Positions 23,326 through 32,166 of a stretch of 34,688 nucleotides of DNA are shown here, one piece after another (position 1 is the stretch's first letter; each line of letters begins with the position of its first letter). Location of the stretch: contig CALWMN010000027.1 of assembly GCA_944381935.1 (NCBI GenBank), forward strand, positions 1-34,688, given 5' to 3'. The notes under the pieces were generated by a model, which was given only the letters and a program-made list of their open reading frames with translations, had not been told where the DNA came from and searched no databases. The stretch is from an uncultured Mediterraneibacter sp. (GTDB lineage Bacteria; Bacillota; Clostridia; Lachnospirales; Lachnospiraceae). A program made the position numbers and the translations under genes.

Positions 23326-24807
23326 TCACTTATCTGCCCTTTCCGTTATCACTCCGGCGTCGTCGATCTCTATATTCGGCGACAGCCCTTCCAGATAGTC
23401 ATAAAACTTTCTCTGCTCTGCCCCGTCGCTTATGTACTGTGTCGTATAACCTGTCTGGAGGCATGGTGTAAATGACATTTCTTTCAACCCTTCGTACGTG
23501 ATTTCCAGGTTGAGAAGTCCCGTATATTTTGTCTCATCATTGAACCAGAAGTCCCCCATGCTGTATGCAACAGGTTTCCCGCCGATATATTCTATTCCCT
23601 GAAGAACATGGGGATGCCCGCCTATTACAATATCCGCCCCCGACTCCAGGAACTCTGTCCCCTCTTCCGTCTGATAAGCGGCATACTCCGGGTTGTCTTC
23701 CTCTCCCCAGTGTATGTATGCGATCAGATAGTCACATTCTCCCGATGCTTCCCGGATCACCTGGTTAAACTCCGTCGTATCATACGCCTCAAGGATCCCC
23801 GGGGAATCCTCGGTTGCCTGCGGGGTATAATGTATCTTCTCCGCGCTGCTGGCGCCCACAAAGCCGATCTTGACGCCGTTTATCACAAAATAGACGGGTT
23901 TCTTTGCTTCCTCAATATTTCTTCCGCCTCCCACATAGGGAATCCCCGCCTCATCCAGAAGGTCCATTGTGTCTGTCATGGCGTCCGGCCCATAGTCATA
24001 GACATGGTTATTTGCCAGTGAAACAAGATCCGTTCCCATCTGTTCCAGCAGTGCCATGCGCTCCGGCTTTGCCCGGAACGTATAGTATTTCCCTTCCAGC
24101 GGTTCTCCCCTGTCACTGATGGCATACTCATGATTTACAAAAAAGAGGTCCGCCTGTGTCGTTACATCAAGGATCTCCGGTGAAATGCATGCTTCCAGGT
24201 CGTTTACCTCATCATAATGATCCAGCACAAAGCCTTCCTCGGCAAAACAAAGATCCCCTGCCGCCGAGATCTGTATGCTCCCGGCATTGCTGCCGTCTTT
24301 GATGTATATCCCGTTCTCCCGGGCAGTCTCCGTATCTTTTGTCCTGCCAAGGTACCCGTCCCGCAGCACATGCATGGTCCTGCCAAGGGACTCATAAACG
24401 TCGGCATCCGAAAGGGTTCCATCCCCTTCCATTGCCGCATCCGCCAAAGCTCCTGCCGTCTCTTCCGGATACTGCCCGGCCACCCATTCTGCAAATCCCT
24501 GCCCGTCGGATTCTCCACTCTCTGCGGAATGCCCCGCCGACTGCATCACCTCTTCATATTTTGCCGACAGCGCACGGACCGAAGCCTGCCGGCGCTTTTC
24601 ATTCTGTGCTCCCCGGTATGCCCGGACTCCGGCTGCACTGAGCACGACAGCCACGACCAGGAAAAAGCCTCCCACCATTGCCAGCCGCCTGCGCACCTGC
24701 CTGCGGCGCCTTGCCAGCATCCTTTCTTTCCTTCTTCTGTCATAATCTCTCCTGTCAGCATCGCCCGTGCTGCCGTATCTTTCTCTGTTGTACTTTCTCT
24801 CATCCAT
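23326..24807 (-). CDS. CapA-family metallophosphatase-like protein, membrane anchored
   Basis: A 493-aa protein with a highly basic cytoplasmic N-terminus (RRRKERMLARRRRQVRRR), a single membrane anchor (about 43-60) and a long extracellular part. A low-complexity region (~65-165) rich in Ala, Glu and Gly precedes the CapA/PgsA domain (~178-493): SAAGDLCFAE, LFFVNHEYAI, LVSLANNHVYDYG, YLIAYIHWGEE, IVIGGHPHVLQG and AYSMGDFWF. These are metal-binding positions of a calcineurin-like fold. CapA proteins act in poly-gamma-glutamate capsule synthesis, but no pgsB or pgsC lies nearby, so a general envelope function is as likely. The ATG at 24807 follows an AGAGGG site; earlier in-frame starts lie in the repeat and terminator region. 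Confidence 0.85.
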   Translation of the reverse strand: MDERKYNRERYGSTGDADRRDYDRRRKERMLARRRRQVRRRLAMVGGFFLVVAVVLSAAGVRAYRGAQNEKRRQASVRALSAKYEEVMQSAGHSAESGESDGQGFAEWVAGQYPEETAGALADAAMEGDGTLSDADVYESLGRTMHVLRDGYLGRTKDTETARENGIYIKDGSNAGSIQISAAGDLCFAEEGFVLDHYDEVNDLEACISPEILDVTTQADLFFVNHEYAISDRGEPLEGKYYTFRAKPERMALLEQMGTDLVSLANNHVYDYGPDAMTDTMDLLDEAGIPYVGGGRNIEEAKKPVYFVINGVKIGFVGASSAEKIHYTPQATEDSPGILEAYDTTEFNQVIREASGECDYLIAYIHWGEEDNPEYAAYQTEEGTEFLESGADIVIGGHPHVLQGIEYIGGKPVAYSMGDFWFNDETKYTGLLNLEITYEGLKEMSFTPCLQTGYTTQYISDGAEQRKFYDYLEGLSPNIEIDDAGVITERADK

Positions 24808-24849
24808 CTTATCTGTACCCTCTGGCCAATAGTCAGTCTTTGTATTTCC

Positions 24850-24898
24850 AATCACCGGAAGTACCCAAGGACTCATTCCGGGAGTGTAAGCGGCCGCC
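24850..24898 (-). repeat. Dispersed ~49-nt element, copy 1 (before capA)
   Basis: On the minus strand: GGCGGCCGC, TTACA, TCCCGGAATG, a loop, then ACTTCCGGTGATT. The arms CCGGAA/TTCCGG can pair. It agrees with the copy at 30251-30298 at about 43 of 49 aligned positions. It lies about 40 bases after the murA terminator and about 40 before the capA start. Confidence 0.7.
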
Positions 24899-24939
24899 AA
24901 GGTCCCGGGCAAACCCGTACTTTGGCCCGCAGCCGTTGC

Positions 24940-24967
24940 AAAAAAGGCAGAACCTTTCGATTCTGCC
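24940..24967 (-). terminator. murA terminator
   Basis: GGCAGAA (24946-24952) and TTCTGCC (24961-24967) pair around an 8-base loop, followed on the minus strand by six or seven T. It begins about 18 bases after the murA stop. Confidence 0.9.
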
Positions 24968-24985
24968 CGTCTCCTCATCTCGTAT

Positions 24986-26278
24986 CTATCCGACTTTCAG
25001 TTTGAACTTCTGTATCTCTTTCTCACTGGAAACCCTCTCGATCACTCCGCCAAGGCTTCTGAGCTTCTCCTCAAACCTCTCATATCCTCTCTGGATATAG
25101 ACGATATCGTCTACTATCGTGATCCCGTCCGTAGCAAGACCGGCGATGCAGAGCGCTGCCCCTGCCCTCAAGTCCGGAGCGCTGACTCTTGCTCCCGAGA
25201 ATCTCTCGACGCCTTCTATCGTAGCGGCATTTCCTTCCACCTTTATCACTGCTCCCATGCGGGCAAGTTCGTCCAGATATTTAAACCGGTTTTCAAATAT
25301 ACTTTCCGTAATCGTGCTGGTTCCGCTGGCAAGCGCCAGCACAACGCCGATCTGAGGCTGCATATCCGTAGGATACCCCGGATACGGAAGCGTCTTAACC
25401 TGCGTACAGTGCAGCCTGCCTTTCGCGACCACGCGCACTGCGTCATCAAACTCCTCAATCTCACAGCCGATGTCGATCAGCTTCGATATTGTGGCATCCA
25501 GATGCTTCGGAATCACATTCATAACCGTAACATCTCCCTTTGTGGCCGCGGCGGCAAACATAAATGTCCCCGCCTCGATCTGATCCGGGATAATGGAGTA
25601 CTCCGTCTTGTGAAGGGATTTCACGCCCCGGATCTTAATAACATCTGTTCCTGCCCCTCTGATGTTTGCTCCCATGCTGTTCAGGAAATTGGCCACATCA
25701 ACCACATGCGGCTCTTTCGCCACATTCTCCATGATGGTAATTCCATCCGCCATCGCCGCTGCCATCATGACGTTGATCGTCGCACCGACCGTCACGACGT
25801 CAAAATACAGATGAGTGCCTCTGAGGTTCTCTGCCTCTGCGACGATCTTGCCGTGCTCGATATCCACGTCCGCCCCCAGCGCCCGGAACCCTTTCAGATG
25901 CTGGTCGATGGGTCTGCTTCCGATATTGCATCCTCCCGGAAGCGCCACTTCTGCTTTTCTGTATTTCCCAAGAAGAGCCCCAAGCAGGTAATATGACGCC
26001 CTTATCTTCTTGATATAATCATATTCAATGTTAAAGTTGCCTATGCTGCTGCCATTTATCTTCACCGTATGTCTGTCCACGCGCTGTACCATAGCGCCAA
26101 TGCCGGCAATCGCCTCCAACATGACATTCACATCATTTACGTCCGGCATATTTTCAACGAGAACCGTCTCATCCGTCATGATCGCTGCCGCAAGAATTGC
26201 AAGAGCCGCATTCTTGGCGCCGCCGATCTCCACTTCCCCTACAAGCGGATTTCCGCCTTTAATGATATATTGCTCCAT
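24986..26278 (-). CDS. murA: UDP-N-acetylglucosamine 1-carboxyvinyltransferase
   Basis: First committed step of peptidoglycan synthesis: enolpyruvyl transfer from phosphoenolpyruvate to UDP-GlcNAc, in the cytosol. The 430-aa EPSP-synthase-type protein has Lys22-Asn23 in GGAKNAAL, the active-site Cys117 in ALPGGCNIGSRPID (the fosfomycin target), GATINVMMAA, EAGTFMFAAA and YPGYPTDMQPQ. All expected active-site residues appear present. Many Firmicutes have two MurA paralogues; I cannot tell which this is. It has its own promoter and terminator, so it is monocistronic. Confidence 0.96.
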   Translation of the reverse strand: MEQYIIKGGNPLVGEVEIGGAKNAALAILAAAIMTDETVLVENMPDVNDVNVMLEAIAGIGAMVQRVDRHTVKINGSSIGNFNIEYDYIKKIRASYYLLGALLGKYRKAEVALPGGCNIGSRPIDQHLKGFRALGADVDIEHGKIVAEAENLRGTHLYFDVVTVGATINVMMAAAMADGITIMENVAKEPHVVDVANFLNSMGANIRGAGTDVIKIRGVKSLHKTEYSIIPDQIEAGTFMFAAAATKGDVTVMNVIPKHLDATISKLIDIGCEIEEFDDAVRVVAKGRLHCTQVKTLPYPGYPTDMQPQIGVVLALASGTSTITESIFENRFKYLDELARMGAVIKVEGNAATIEGVERFSGARVSAPDLRAGAALCIAGLATDGITIVDDIVYIQRGYERFEEKLRSLGGVIERVSSEKEIQKFKLKVG

Positions 26279-26378
26279 TTTGCACCTCGACTATCCGATT
26301 TTATTATCGTAACTCCCCAGTTTATATGACATATTTATACACGCATTTAAGGCCGCACTGCGACCTATATCCTGAGAC

Positions 26379-26406
26379 ATTATACCACAAAAACGCCGTT
26401 TGTAAA
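26379..26406 (-). promoter_or_regulatory. murA promoter
   Basis: TTTACA (26401-26406), 16 bases, and an extended -10 TGGTATAAT (TATAAT at 26379-26384) on the minus strand. The leader of about 95 bases before the ATG shows no clear structure. Confidence 0.7.
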
Positions 26407-26407
26407 A

Positions 26408-26938
26408 TTATTTTTTTGCTTTTGGGGCAAAGTCCCTGTAATTGTGGACCGCATTGATCACATTTTCGATGGTATCTTCTATCCTGCATCCATCCTCACA
26501 CACCGTGATCTCTGCGTACTTTTCAAAGTACTGAACCCGCTCTTTATAAAGGCTTTTCAGAGTCTGTCCTTCTTTGAGGACCACGCCTCTTTTCTGAGGA
26601 TTACGTATTCGCCTTTTTATTGTTTGATAAGATGCTTTTAAATATACGATCGTCCCGATTTCCTTATAATGACGCATCGCCTCATCACAATAGATCACGC
26701 TTCCGCCGGGCGAAATGACAGAATTATCCACATTTACGCCGCAGTTGACCTGATTCTCAATTTTTAAAAAGCCTTCTTCTCCTACTTCAGCGATGATCTC
26801 CCGCAGAAGCTTCTTCTCCTGCTCCTGAATCAGGAGGTCCGTATCCACAAAGCGCATCCCCAGCCTTTTCGCAACCACGATGCCGACCGTACTCTTTCCC
26901 ACAGCCGGCATCCCGATAAAAACAAGATTGTTTTTCAT
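26408..26938 (-). CDS. Shikimate kinase-like P-loop protein
   Basis: A 176-aa P-loop kinase-like protein. The Walker A motif is FIGMPAVGKSTVG (residues 8-19), followed by RFVDTDLLIQ, which matches the Asp pair of shikimate kinases, and VISPGGSVIYC, the GG substrate-loop equivalent. The lid region has Arg residues (KRRIRNPQKRGVVL). The architecture fits AroK, but the shikimate-binding Arg positions are not clearly conserved and no aro genes are nearby, so the substrate may differ. GGAGAAGGA precedes the ATG; its promoter overlaps the 3' end of the next gene. Confidence 0.78.
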   Translation of the reverse strand: MKNNLVFIGMPAVGKSTVGIVVAKRLGMRFVDTDLLIQEQEKKLLREIIAEVGEEGFLKIENQVNCGVNVDNSVISPGGSVIYCDEAMRHYKEIGTIVYLKASYQTIKRRIRNPQKRGVVLKEGQTLKSLYKERVQYFEKYAEITVCEDGCRIEDTIENVINAVHNYRDFAPKAKK

Positions 26939-27013
26939 ATGTATTCCATCCTTCTCCTCATTTTCTGCATCTCACAAGCCCGGCTATTGGACTGGATTTT
27001 TCACAGTGCAGCC

Positions 27014-27042
27014 ATTATAGCATATTCCTCCTGTTTAGTAAA
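27014..27042 (-). promoter_or_regulatory. Promoter of the shikimate kinase-like gene
   Basis: TTTACT (27037-27042), 17 bases, TATAAT (27014-27019) on the minus strand. The -35 overlaps the stop codon of the preceding gene. Confidence 0.6.
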
Positions 27043-27403
27043 ACCTCCTGCGTCTGCGCCTGTTGTCGCATCTGCGTTTATAAAGCTCCTGGTACATCAT
27101 CACTTCCACAAGATCCCGGAGTGTTTTTCTGTCATCCTCCCCGAAATCTTTTTCATTTTTTTCAATATTTTTGCACGCCCTTCCACACATCAGCCCAAGC
27201 TGGAGACGGTCCGGATATTCATCGTATATCATACTGTTCTCATATTCCATCCTGTCGCACTCTTCCTCCACATAGGGAAGCAGCCTTTTAGGAAGGTCTG
27301 GGTAAAGGCTCTTCATATACTCGAAATCCTTCCGTTCAATCCTCTCATCGTCAAATGCAAACGGCATCGGATATGCCATATAGTAAGGCAGTTTCTGGTT
27401 CAT
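27035..27403 (-). CDS. Uncharacterised 122-aa protein with Arg-rich tail
   Basis: I do not recognise a named domain. The N-terminus is rich in Tyr, Met and Pro (MNQKLPYYMAYPMPFAFDD), followed by a charged helical body (DFEYMKSLYPDLPKRLLPYVEEECDRMEYEN), two Cys in LMCGRACKNIE, and a C-terminus ending RRCDNRRRRRRFY. No signal peptide or membrane segment. A basic tail of this kind suits nucleic-acid or polyanion binding, or a spore-coat component (guess). GGGAGTG lies 8 bases before the ATG at 27403. It reads alone between the YfcC terminator and the shikimate-kinase-like promoter. Confidence 0.65.
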   Translation of the reverse strand: MNQKLPYYMAYPMPFAFDDERIERKDFEYMKSLYPDLPKRLLPYVEEECDRMEYENSMIYDEYPDRLQLGLMCGRACKNIEKNEKDFGEDDRKTLRDLVEVMMYQELYKRRCDNRRRRRRFY

Positions 27404-27512
27404 GCTCTTTCACTCCCGGGCAGACATTATATTGGTAATATATGCAGAGCAGGCGGAAACGTGACAGGCGAAAGAGTCACGGGCCGTCCATGTGAGGCGA
27501 AAAACTGTGCAT

Positions 27513-27542
27513 ATAAAAGGACCGTTCTGTTCAAAACGGTCC
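27513..27542 (-). terminator. Terminator overlapping the YfcC stop codon
   Basis: GGACCGTT (27519-27526) and AACGGTCC (27535-27542) pair, followed on the minus strand by TTTTATAT. The 5' arm encodes the last residues Gly-Pro-Phe and the TGA lies in the loop, so translation to the end would compete with hairpin folding. Confidence 0.75.
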
Positions 27543-28934
27543 ATATCCGATCCCGTGAGAGATCATGATCAGAAGAAATGCACTTACGATAAAGGAGAGA
27601 TAGATCTTCCAGCAGAACCGGATCCACGCCCCGTAATCAACCCCGCACATGGACAATTGTACAAGGGAGCTGCCCGGCCAGAAGCTGTTCGTGATGCCGT
27701 CTCCGTACTGATAGGTCAGAACGAGCACCTGCTGGTTGATGTTGAGTAATCTTCCCAAAGGCTGCAGGATCGGCATGATGATGACCGCTTTCCCGCTGCC
27801 GGATACGACCAGGAAATTGAACAGCGTCACAAATACGAAAATGATCAGCAGCGCCAGCAGCGCGCCCCTGTTCTGAAGCAGTCCTGCCATAGCGTGGACG
27901 ATCGTATCCATGATGCACGCCTGGTTCATAAGGACCACAACCGACTGGGCAAGTCCTACGGCAAAAGCGGCTGCAAACACTCTTACAGCGCCCTGGCAGA
28001 ATAACTGGCACGCCTCGCTTGGCCCGAATCCGAAGATGGCCGACAGCACGATTCCCAGGATCACATAGATCGCAGCGATCTGGGCGAAAGACCAGCTCAG
28101 CCTGATGCATCCGTATCCCTGAATGACTATAACCACGAGAAATGCAAGCAGTCCGAGCACGCGCCTCGCCGTCATCTCTTCCATGTGCACAGCCTGCTCC
28201 TGCCGCTTCTGATCCACATACTCCTCTTTCAGGATACTGTTCTCAGGATTCTTCCTGATCTTACGGCAGTACAGGTACAGACCCGTCAATCCGATGACAT
28301 AAAATACAGCCAGTCCCACTGCCCGGAAGCCGATCCCCGAAAACATGGGCAGTCCTACAATCTGCTGGGAGACGCCTGTAGTAAACATGTTCATCAGTCC
28401 TGACGTAAAACCCACCGTACTTCCGATAATCGCCAGTCCTGTTCCCACCATCCTGTCATATCCCAGTGCAAAGCCGATGCTCACAGCGAGGGGATAGAAG
28501 GGATATGCCGCTTCCCCGTATCCGAGCACGCCGAAAACCACAAAGATCGTATAAAAAATACAGACAACCGAAAACTCTCTTCCTTTCGTCTTTTTCAGAA
28601 TCAGATTGATCCCCGCTCCAAATGCCCCGCTCACCTCCAGCAGATAGATCATACCGGAACTGATGAACAGGGTTCCCATGATCGTGGCCCCGTTTACGAA
28701 TCCGCTGTATACCGCCTCAAAATAATTCATAAAGGTGATCGGAGTCTCGTTTTCTATGTAGCGGAATGTATCCGGATCAACCACTGATATCCCCGTCGCA
28801 CTGTCTGTGATCCGCTCATAGGAGCCGCTGGGTATGATATATGACAGCGCCACGGTCAGAAGCATGATCAACAGCAGGATGATAAATACATGGGGCATAT
28901 GAAACCCTCTTGTTCTTGTCTCTTTTTTCTCCAT
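27531..28934 (-). CDS. YfcC-family (DcuC-type) amino-acid/dicarboxylate transporter
   Basis: A 467-aa integral membrane protein of the C4-dicarboxylate anaerobic carrier superfamily (PF03606). It has about a dozen hydrophobic segments. YfcC hallmarks are the N-terminal PHVFIILLLIMLLTVALSYIIPSGSYER, GYGEAAYPFYPLAVSIGFALGYD, TVGFTSGLMN and the C-terminal VVSGSGKAVIIMPILQPLG and YGDGITNSFWPGS, likely substrate-site loops. YfcC proteins are usually annotated as basic amino acid (arginine/ornithine) antiporters, without much direct proof. It starts 23 bases after the M20 hydrolase gene with a GAGGAG site, so the two form an operon: uptake or exchange plus hydrolysis. Confidence 0.88.
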   Translation of the reverse strand: MEKKETRTRGFHMPHVFIILLLIMLLTVALSYIIPSGSYERITDSATGISVVDPDTFRYIENETPITFMNYFEAVYSGFVNGATIMGTLFISSGMIYLLEVSGAFGAGINLILKKTKGREFSVVCIFYTIFVVFGVLGYGEAAYPFYPLAVSIGFALGYDRMVGTGLAIIGSTVGFTSGLMNMFTTGVSQQIVGLPMFSGIGFRAVGLAVFYVIGLTGLYLYCRKIRKNPENSILKEEYVDQKRQEQAVHMEEMTARRVLGLLAFLVVIVIQGYGCIRLSWSFAQIAAIYVILGIVLSAIFGFGPSEACQLFCQGAVRVFAAAFAVGLAQSVVVLMNQACIMDTIVHAMAGLLQNRGALLALLIIFVFVTLFNFLVVSGSGKAVIIMPILQPLGRLLNINQQVLVLTYQYGDGITNSFWPGSSLVQLSMCGVDYGAWIRFCWKIYLSFIVSAFLLIMISHGIGYGPF

Positions 28935-28957
28935 TCTCTCACTCCTCTTCCATACTT

Positions 28958-30211
28958 TCAGCGGGCGCAGCTTTCACCCCCGCTGTGTCCCTCCAGCCAG
29001 GAAACCGCCACGTTTGCATAGACCGCGCTCCCAAGCGGCAGCACATCCTCATTCAGGACCATATGCGGGTTGTGAAGGGGCGCCCTGCCCGGTTCCCCCG
29101 CGCCGAGAAACGCAAACATTCCCGGCACTTCCGACGTCACGTATCCAAAATCCTCCGTCCCCGTCATCGGCGGTATCTGCCGTACATGGTTCCCTCCGAG
29201 GATCTCCCGGATATGGGGCACCAGCTCACTGCACAGCGCTTCGTCGCTGTATGTGCACGGCGTATGGAACACCGTCAGCTCATACTCTCCCCGCCACGCT
29301 TTTACGTAGTGGTCGATCAGCTCGGGAACCCGCTTTGTCAGATGCTCTGCCGCCTCTACATCCAGCGTGCGCACTCCGATGTGCAGTTCCGCCTCATCGG
29401 GAATGATATTCACGGCGGTCCCTCCCCTTGCCACACCGCAGGTCAGAGCCACCATAGCCGCCGGGTCCGCCTCCCTCGTCGCAAGAAGATTGACCGCCTG
29501 ATAGATCTGGTTCATGATCATGACCGGGTCGATACAGAGCTGCGGCTGGGAGCTGTGGCCGCCTTTTCCCCTGATCTTCAGGATAAACGTATCCAGAGAC
29601 GCCGAGTTTACTCCCACGGAATATCCAAGCTCTCCCGTCCTCATGGTCGGCTGCACATGAAGTCCGAACGCCGCATCCACCTTCGGGTTCTCCAGCAGTC
29701 CATCCTCCACCAGAAGGCGCGCTCCGGCTCCCGTTTCTTCTCCGGGCTGGAACATCAGCTTGACAGTCCCTTTCAGCGACCCTTCCCGTTCTTTCAGGAT
29801 CTGTGCCGCTCCAAGGAGCATGGCGGCATGGCTGTCATGTCCGCACATATGCCCATATCCGCTGTTTGATTGAAAGTCCAGGTCATTGTCCTCCCGGATC
29901 GGAAGCGCATCCATATCCGCTCTCAGAAGAATACAGGGACTCCCACTCCCGATCACCGCAGTCACCCCTGTCGCACGTTCCATTCTGGGGAAACCCGCCC
30001 GGATAAAATCCTCCGTCATCTGTACCGGCAGTTCTCTGCCGCATCTGCTCCAGGATACTCCCATCTCATCCAGCCTTCTCTCAATGTAGCTGCTCGTATC
30101 CGGCAGATCTGTCCCGATCTCCGGTATCCGGTGGAGCGCTCTCCTGTCTTCCGTGATCTGTCCGCGCAGGGCATTTGCCCTGTCTCTGATTGCATTTGCC
30201 TGCGTCTCCAT
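28958..30211 (-). CDS. M20D-family amidohydrolase (N-acyl amino acid hydrolase)
   Basis: Predicted zinc-dependent hydrolase removing acyl groups from N-acyl amino acids (hippurate/IAA-amino acid hydrolase group). The 417-aa protein has LLRADMDALPI, the metal-binding CGHDSHAAMLLGAA (Cys and His ligands), the catalytic Glu pair in FQPGEETGAGA, the dimerisation-domain GKGGHSSQP and the C-terminal GTEDFGYV and HNPHMVLNED. No signal peptide, so cytosolic. The ATG at 30211 has AGGAGGG just upstream; the frame to 30274 runs into the repeat element. First gene of the M20-yfcC operon, preceded by an attenuator-like terminator. Confidence 0.9.
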   Translation of the reverse strand: METQANAIRDRANALRGQITEDRRALHRIPEIGTDLPDTSSYIERRLDEMGVSWSRCGRELPVQMTEDFIRAGFPRMERATGVTAVIGSGSPCILLRADMDALPIREDNDLDFQSNSGYGHMCGHDSHAAMLLGAAQILKEREGSLKGTVKLMFQPGEETGAGARLLVEDGLLENPKVDAAFGLHVQPTMRTGELGYSVGVNSASLDTFILKIRGKGGHSSQPQLCIDPVMIMNQIYQAVNLLATREADPAAMVALTCGVARGGTAVNIIPDEAELHIGVRTLDVEAAEHLTKRVPELIDHYVKAWRGEYELTVFHTPCTYSDEALCSELVPHIREILGGNHVRQIPPMTGTEDFGYVTSEVPGMFAFLGAGEPGRAPLHNPHMVLNEDVLPLGSAVYANVAVSWLEGHSGGESCAR

Positions 30212-30250
30212 ATATGCCCTCCTTTTGTGTACTTTCTTCCTTCTCTGAAA

Positions 30251-30298
30251 AATCACCGGAAGTGCCAAAGACACATTCCGGGATTGTAAGCGGTCGCC
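30251..30298 (-). repeat. Dispersed ~49-nt element, copy 2 (before the M20 gene)
   Basis: Second copy of the element at 24850-24898, same orientation relative to the next gene. GGCGACCGC, TTACA, TCCCGGAATG and ACTTCCGGTGATT are conserved. Here the inner stem extends (GTG/CAC) and a T5 run follows. It starts 9 bases after a T6 terminator. Confidence 0.7.
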
Positions 30299-30306
30299 GC
30301 CACAAG

Positions 30307-30333
30307 AAAAAAGAGTTCCTCCCGGGAACTCTT
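30307..30333 (-). terminator. Terminator in the leader of the M20-yfcC operon
   Basis: AAGAGTTCC (30311-30319) and GGAACTCTT (30325-30333) pair perfectly, followed by TTTTTT on the minus strand. No minus-strand gene lies upstream within the window before it except across the divergent 30524 gene, so it appears to be an attenuator in a leader starting near 30400 (possible -10 elements in TTATATTTATAAGG). The remaining 30212-30523 stretch holds only the repeat and promoter sequence. Confidence 0.8.
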
Positions 30334-30523
30334 ACGATACTTCATTGTAATCTTCAGATGCCTTGCGCCCTTCTTTTTACATGCCTTATAAATATAACTC
30401 GTTTGTGTATAATTATGCTTATGCTACCATCTTTTCGGGAAAAGTGCAACCACTTCATGGAAATCCGGCTTTATAAAACCTCCTGATTCTGTTATCATAT
30501 CTCCTAAAGGAGTGTGTATAACA

Positions 30524-32137
30524 ATGAGTACTTCCAGAAAAACCATATTTACCAACTGCAGAATCTTTACCGCCGATGATGCAAATCCCCGTGCGGACTC
30601 TATGATCGTCGAACAGGACCGTATCCTCTGGGTGGGATCACACCATGATATGCCGCCTTGCAGCGGGACTGTCATTGACCTTGGAGGGAAAAGGGTGATC
30701 CCTGGATTTGTGGACGCCCATATGCATCCTGTCATGCTGGCGGATTTTCGGAAAAAGATCACCGTCATGCCGCCTCAGATCAACTCCATCGAAGAGCTGG
30801 TACAGGCAGTCCGGTCAGTCCGAAACCGGCAGGGTCCCGGCAAATGGGTAGAAGGCTGGGGATACGACGAGCAGGCATTTGCGGAGAAACGCTCTCCCAC
30901 CCGCTACGACCTGGACAGAGGATGCAGCGACGCCCCCGTTTCCATCATGAGGACCTGCGCCCATATCCGCTGTGTCAACAGCCGCGCCCTTGAGCTCGCC
31001 GGCATCGACCGGAACACCCCCGACCCGCCCGGCGGTCAGATCGAACGGGATGAACACGGGGAACCCACAGGTGTGCTGAAAGAAAATGCGCGCAACCTCC
31101 TATCCGGGTTGATCCCCATAGAGGAGGAAGACCGCAAGGTACAGAATCTGCTGGATCTTGGAAAGAAACTTACCTCTCAGGGCATCACTGCCATCTGTGA
31201 TATGGGAAACCTTGATGAAAGCGACAATATCCCGATTTATGAGAAAGCTGCCGAAAGAGGGTTCCATCAACGGGTCGGCGTCTATTACATGTGGGACTTT
31301 TTCGCGGGTGATGACACCTTTGAAATACCAAAAGCACAGATGGACCGCAGACAGCGGATCTTTGCCGCAGGTCTTAAGCTCATCGGGGACGGGAGTATAT
31401 CCGGACGCACGGCATGGATGAACCGCCCGTACTTCGGCACAAAGGATGAATACGGCATCTCCGTCTGCCCGGGCAGGCTGATCCAGTCTGCCATCGCATT
31501 CTGCAAGACCCATCGCTGCCAGCTCTCCATGCACGCTATGGGATCCCGCGCGATCACAAGGATGATGGACATCGCCTGCCGGGAGGAGAAGTGGACGGAA
31601 GGCACCGTTCCCTATGTCAGGATAGAACATGTGACAGACCCGCCCAAGGACTCCATTGAAAAAGCTGCGTCACACGGCATCGCCTTTGTGACACAGCCGA
31701 TCTTCCCATATGCGGAAAGCGCAAGCTATCTGGCAAATCTCGGAGAAGACTGGTTCCGGCAGTGCTATCCCTTCCGGCATATCCTTGAGAAAGGCGTCAA
31801 AACCGGTTTCTCGACGGACGCCCCGGCCACCTTCTGGGCGGATCCTTCCGATCCCTTCCCCGGACTTAAGCTGGCGGTGACGCGCCGCTCTTACAGCGGA
31901 GCGGACTGCGGACAGGAGCACGCCATCGACATCGAGACTGCACTGAAATTATATACGCGGGAATCTGCCGAAATTGCCGGATTTCAGGATCTGGGCGTGA
32001 TCGCCCCGGGATATCTTGCGGATTTCGCGGTCCTCAGTGATGATATTCTGGAAATCCGGCCGGAAGATATTGATAAGGTCTCGGTTGTCCGGACCTACAT
32101 AGACGGAGAATGTGTATACAACTCTGGCGGAAATTAA
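30524..32137 (+). CDS. YtcJ-like metal-dependent amidohydrolase
   Basis: A 537-aa amidohydrolase-superfamily protein (PF07969, exoenzyme-regulatory AepA/YtcJ group). VDAHMHPVM gives the HxH metal ligands; LKLIGDGSISGRTAWM, LSMHAMGSRAI (His), VRIEHVTDPP (His) and GFSTDAPATFWADP (Asp) supply the rest of the barrel site. The C-terminus returns to the beta-sandwich (GYLADFAVLSDD). Family members hydrolyse amides, N-acyl amino acids or carbamates; the substrate here is unknown. The ATG at 30524 follows AAAGGAG by 11 bases; the GTG four codons earlier is too close to that site. A TATAAT near 30409 is the likely -10. The next gene begins 29 bases after its stop. Confidence 0.88.
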   Translation: MSTSRKTIFTNCRIFTADDANPRADSMIVEQDRILWVGSHHDMPPCSGTVIDLGGKRVIPGFVDAHMHPVMLADFRKKITVMPPQINSIEELVQAVRSVRNRQGPGKWVEGWGYDEQAFAEKRSPTRYDLDRGCSDAPVSIMRTCAHIRCVNSRALELAGIDRNTPDPPGGQIERDEHGEPTGVLKENARNLLSGLIPIEEEDRKVQNLLDLGKKLTSQGITAICDMGNLDESDNIPIYEKAAERGFHQRVGVYYMWDFFAGDDTFEIPKAQMDRRQRIFAAGLKLIGDGSISGRTAWMNRPYFGTKDEYGISVCPGRLIQSAIAFCKTHRCQLSMHAMGSRAITRMMDIACREEKWTEGTVPYVRIEHVTDPPKDSIEKAASHGIAFVTQPIFPYAESASYLANLGEDWFRQCYPFRHILEKGVKTGFSTDAPATFWADPSDPFPGLKLAVTRRSYSGADCGQEHAIDIETALKLYTRESAEIAGFQDLGVIAPGYLADFAVLSDDILEIRPEDIDKVSVVRTYIDGECVYNSGGN

Positions 32138-32166
32138 AAAATCAACAAAGAAAGGTACTATTCACT

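Noticed and set aside
24808-24978. 57-codon N-terminal extension of the CapA-family protein
   Set aside because: It would encode the murA terminator and the dispersed repeat; the ATG at 24807 has a ribosome site.
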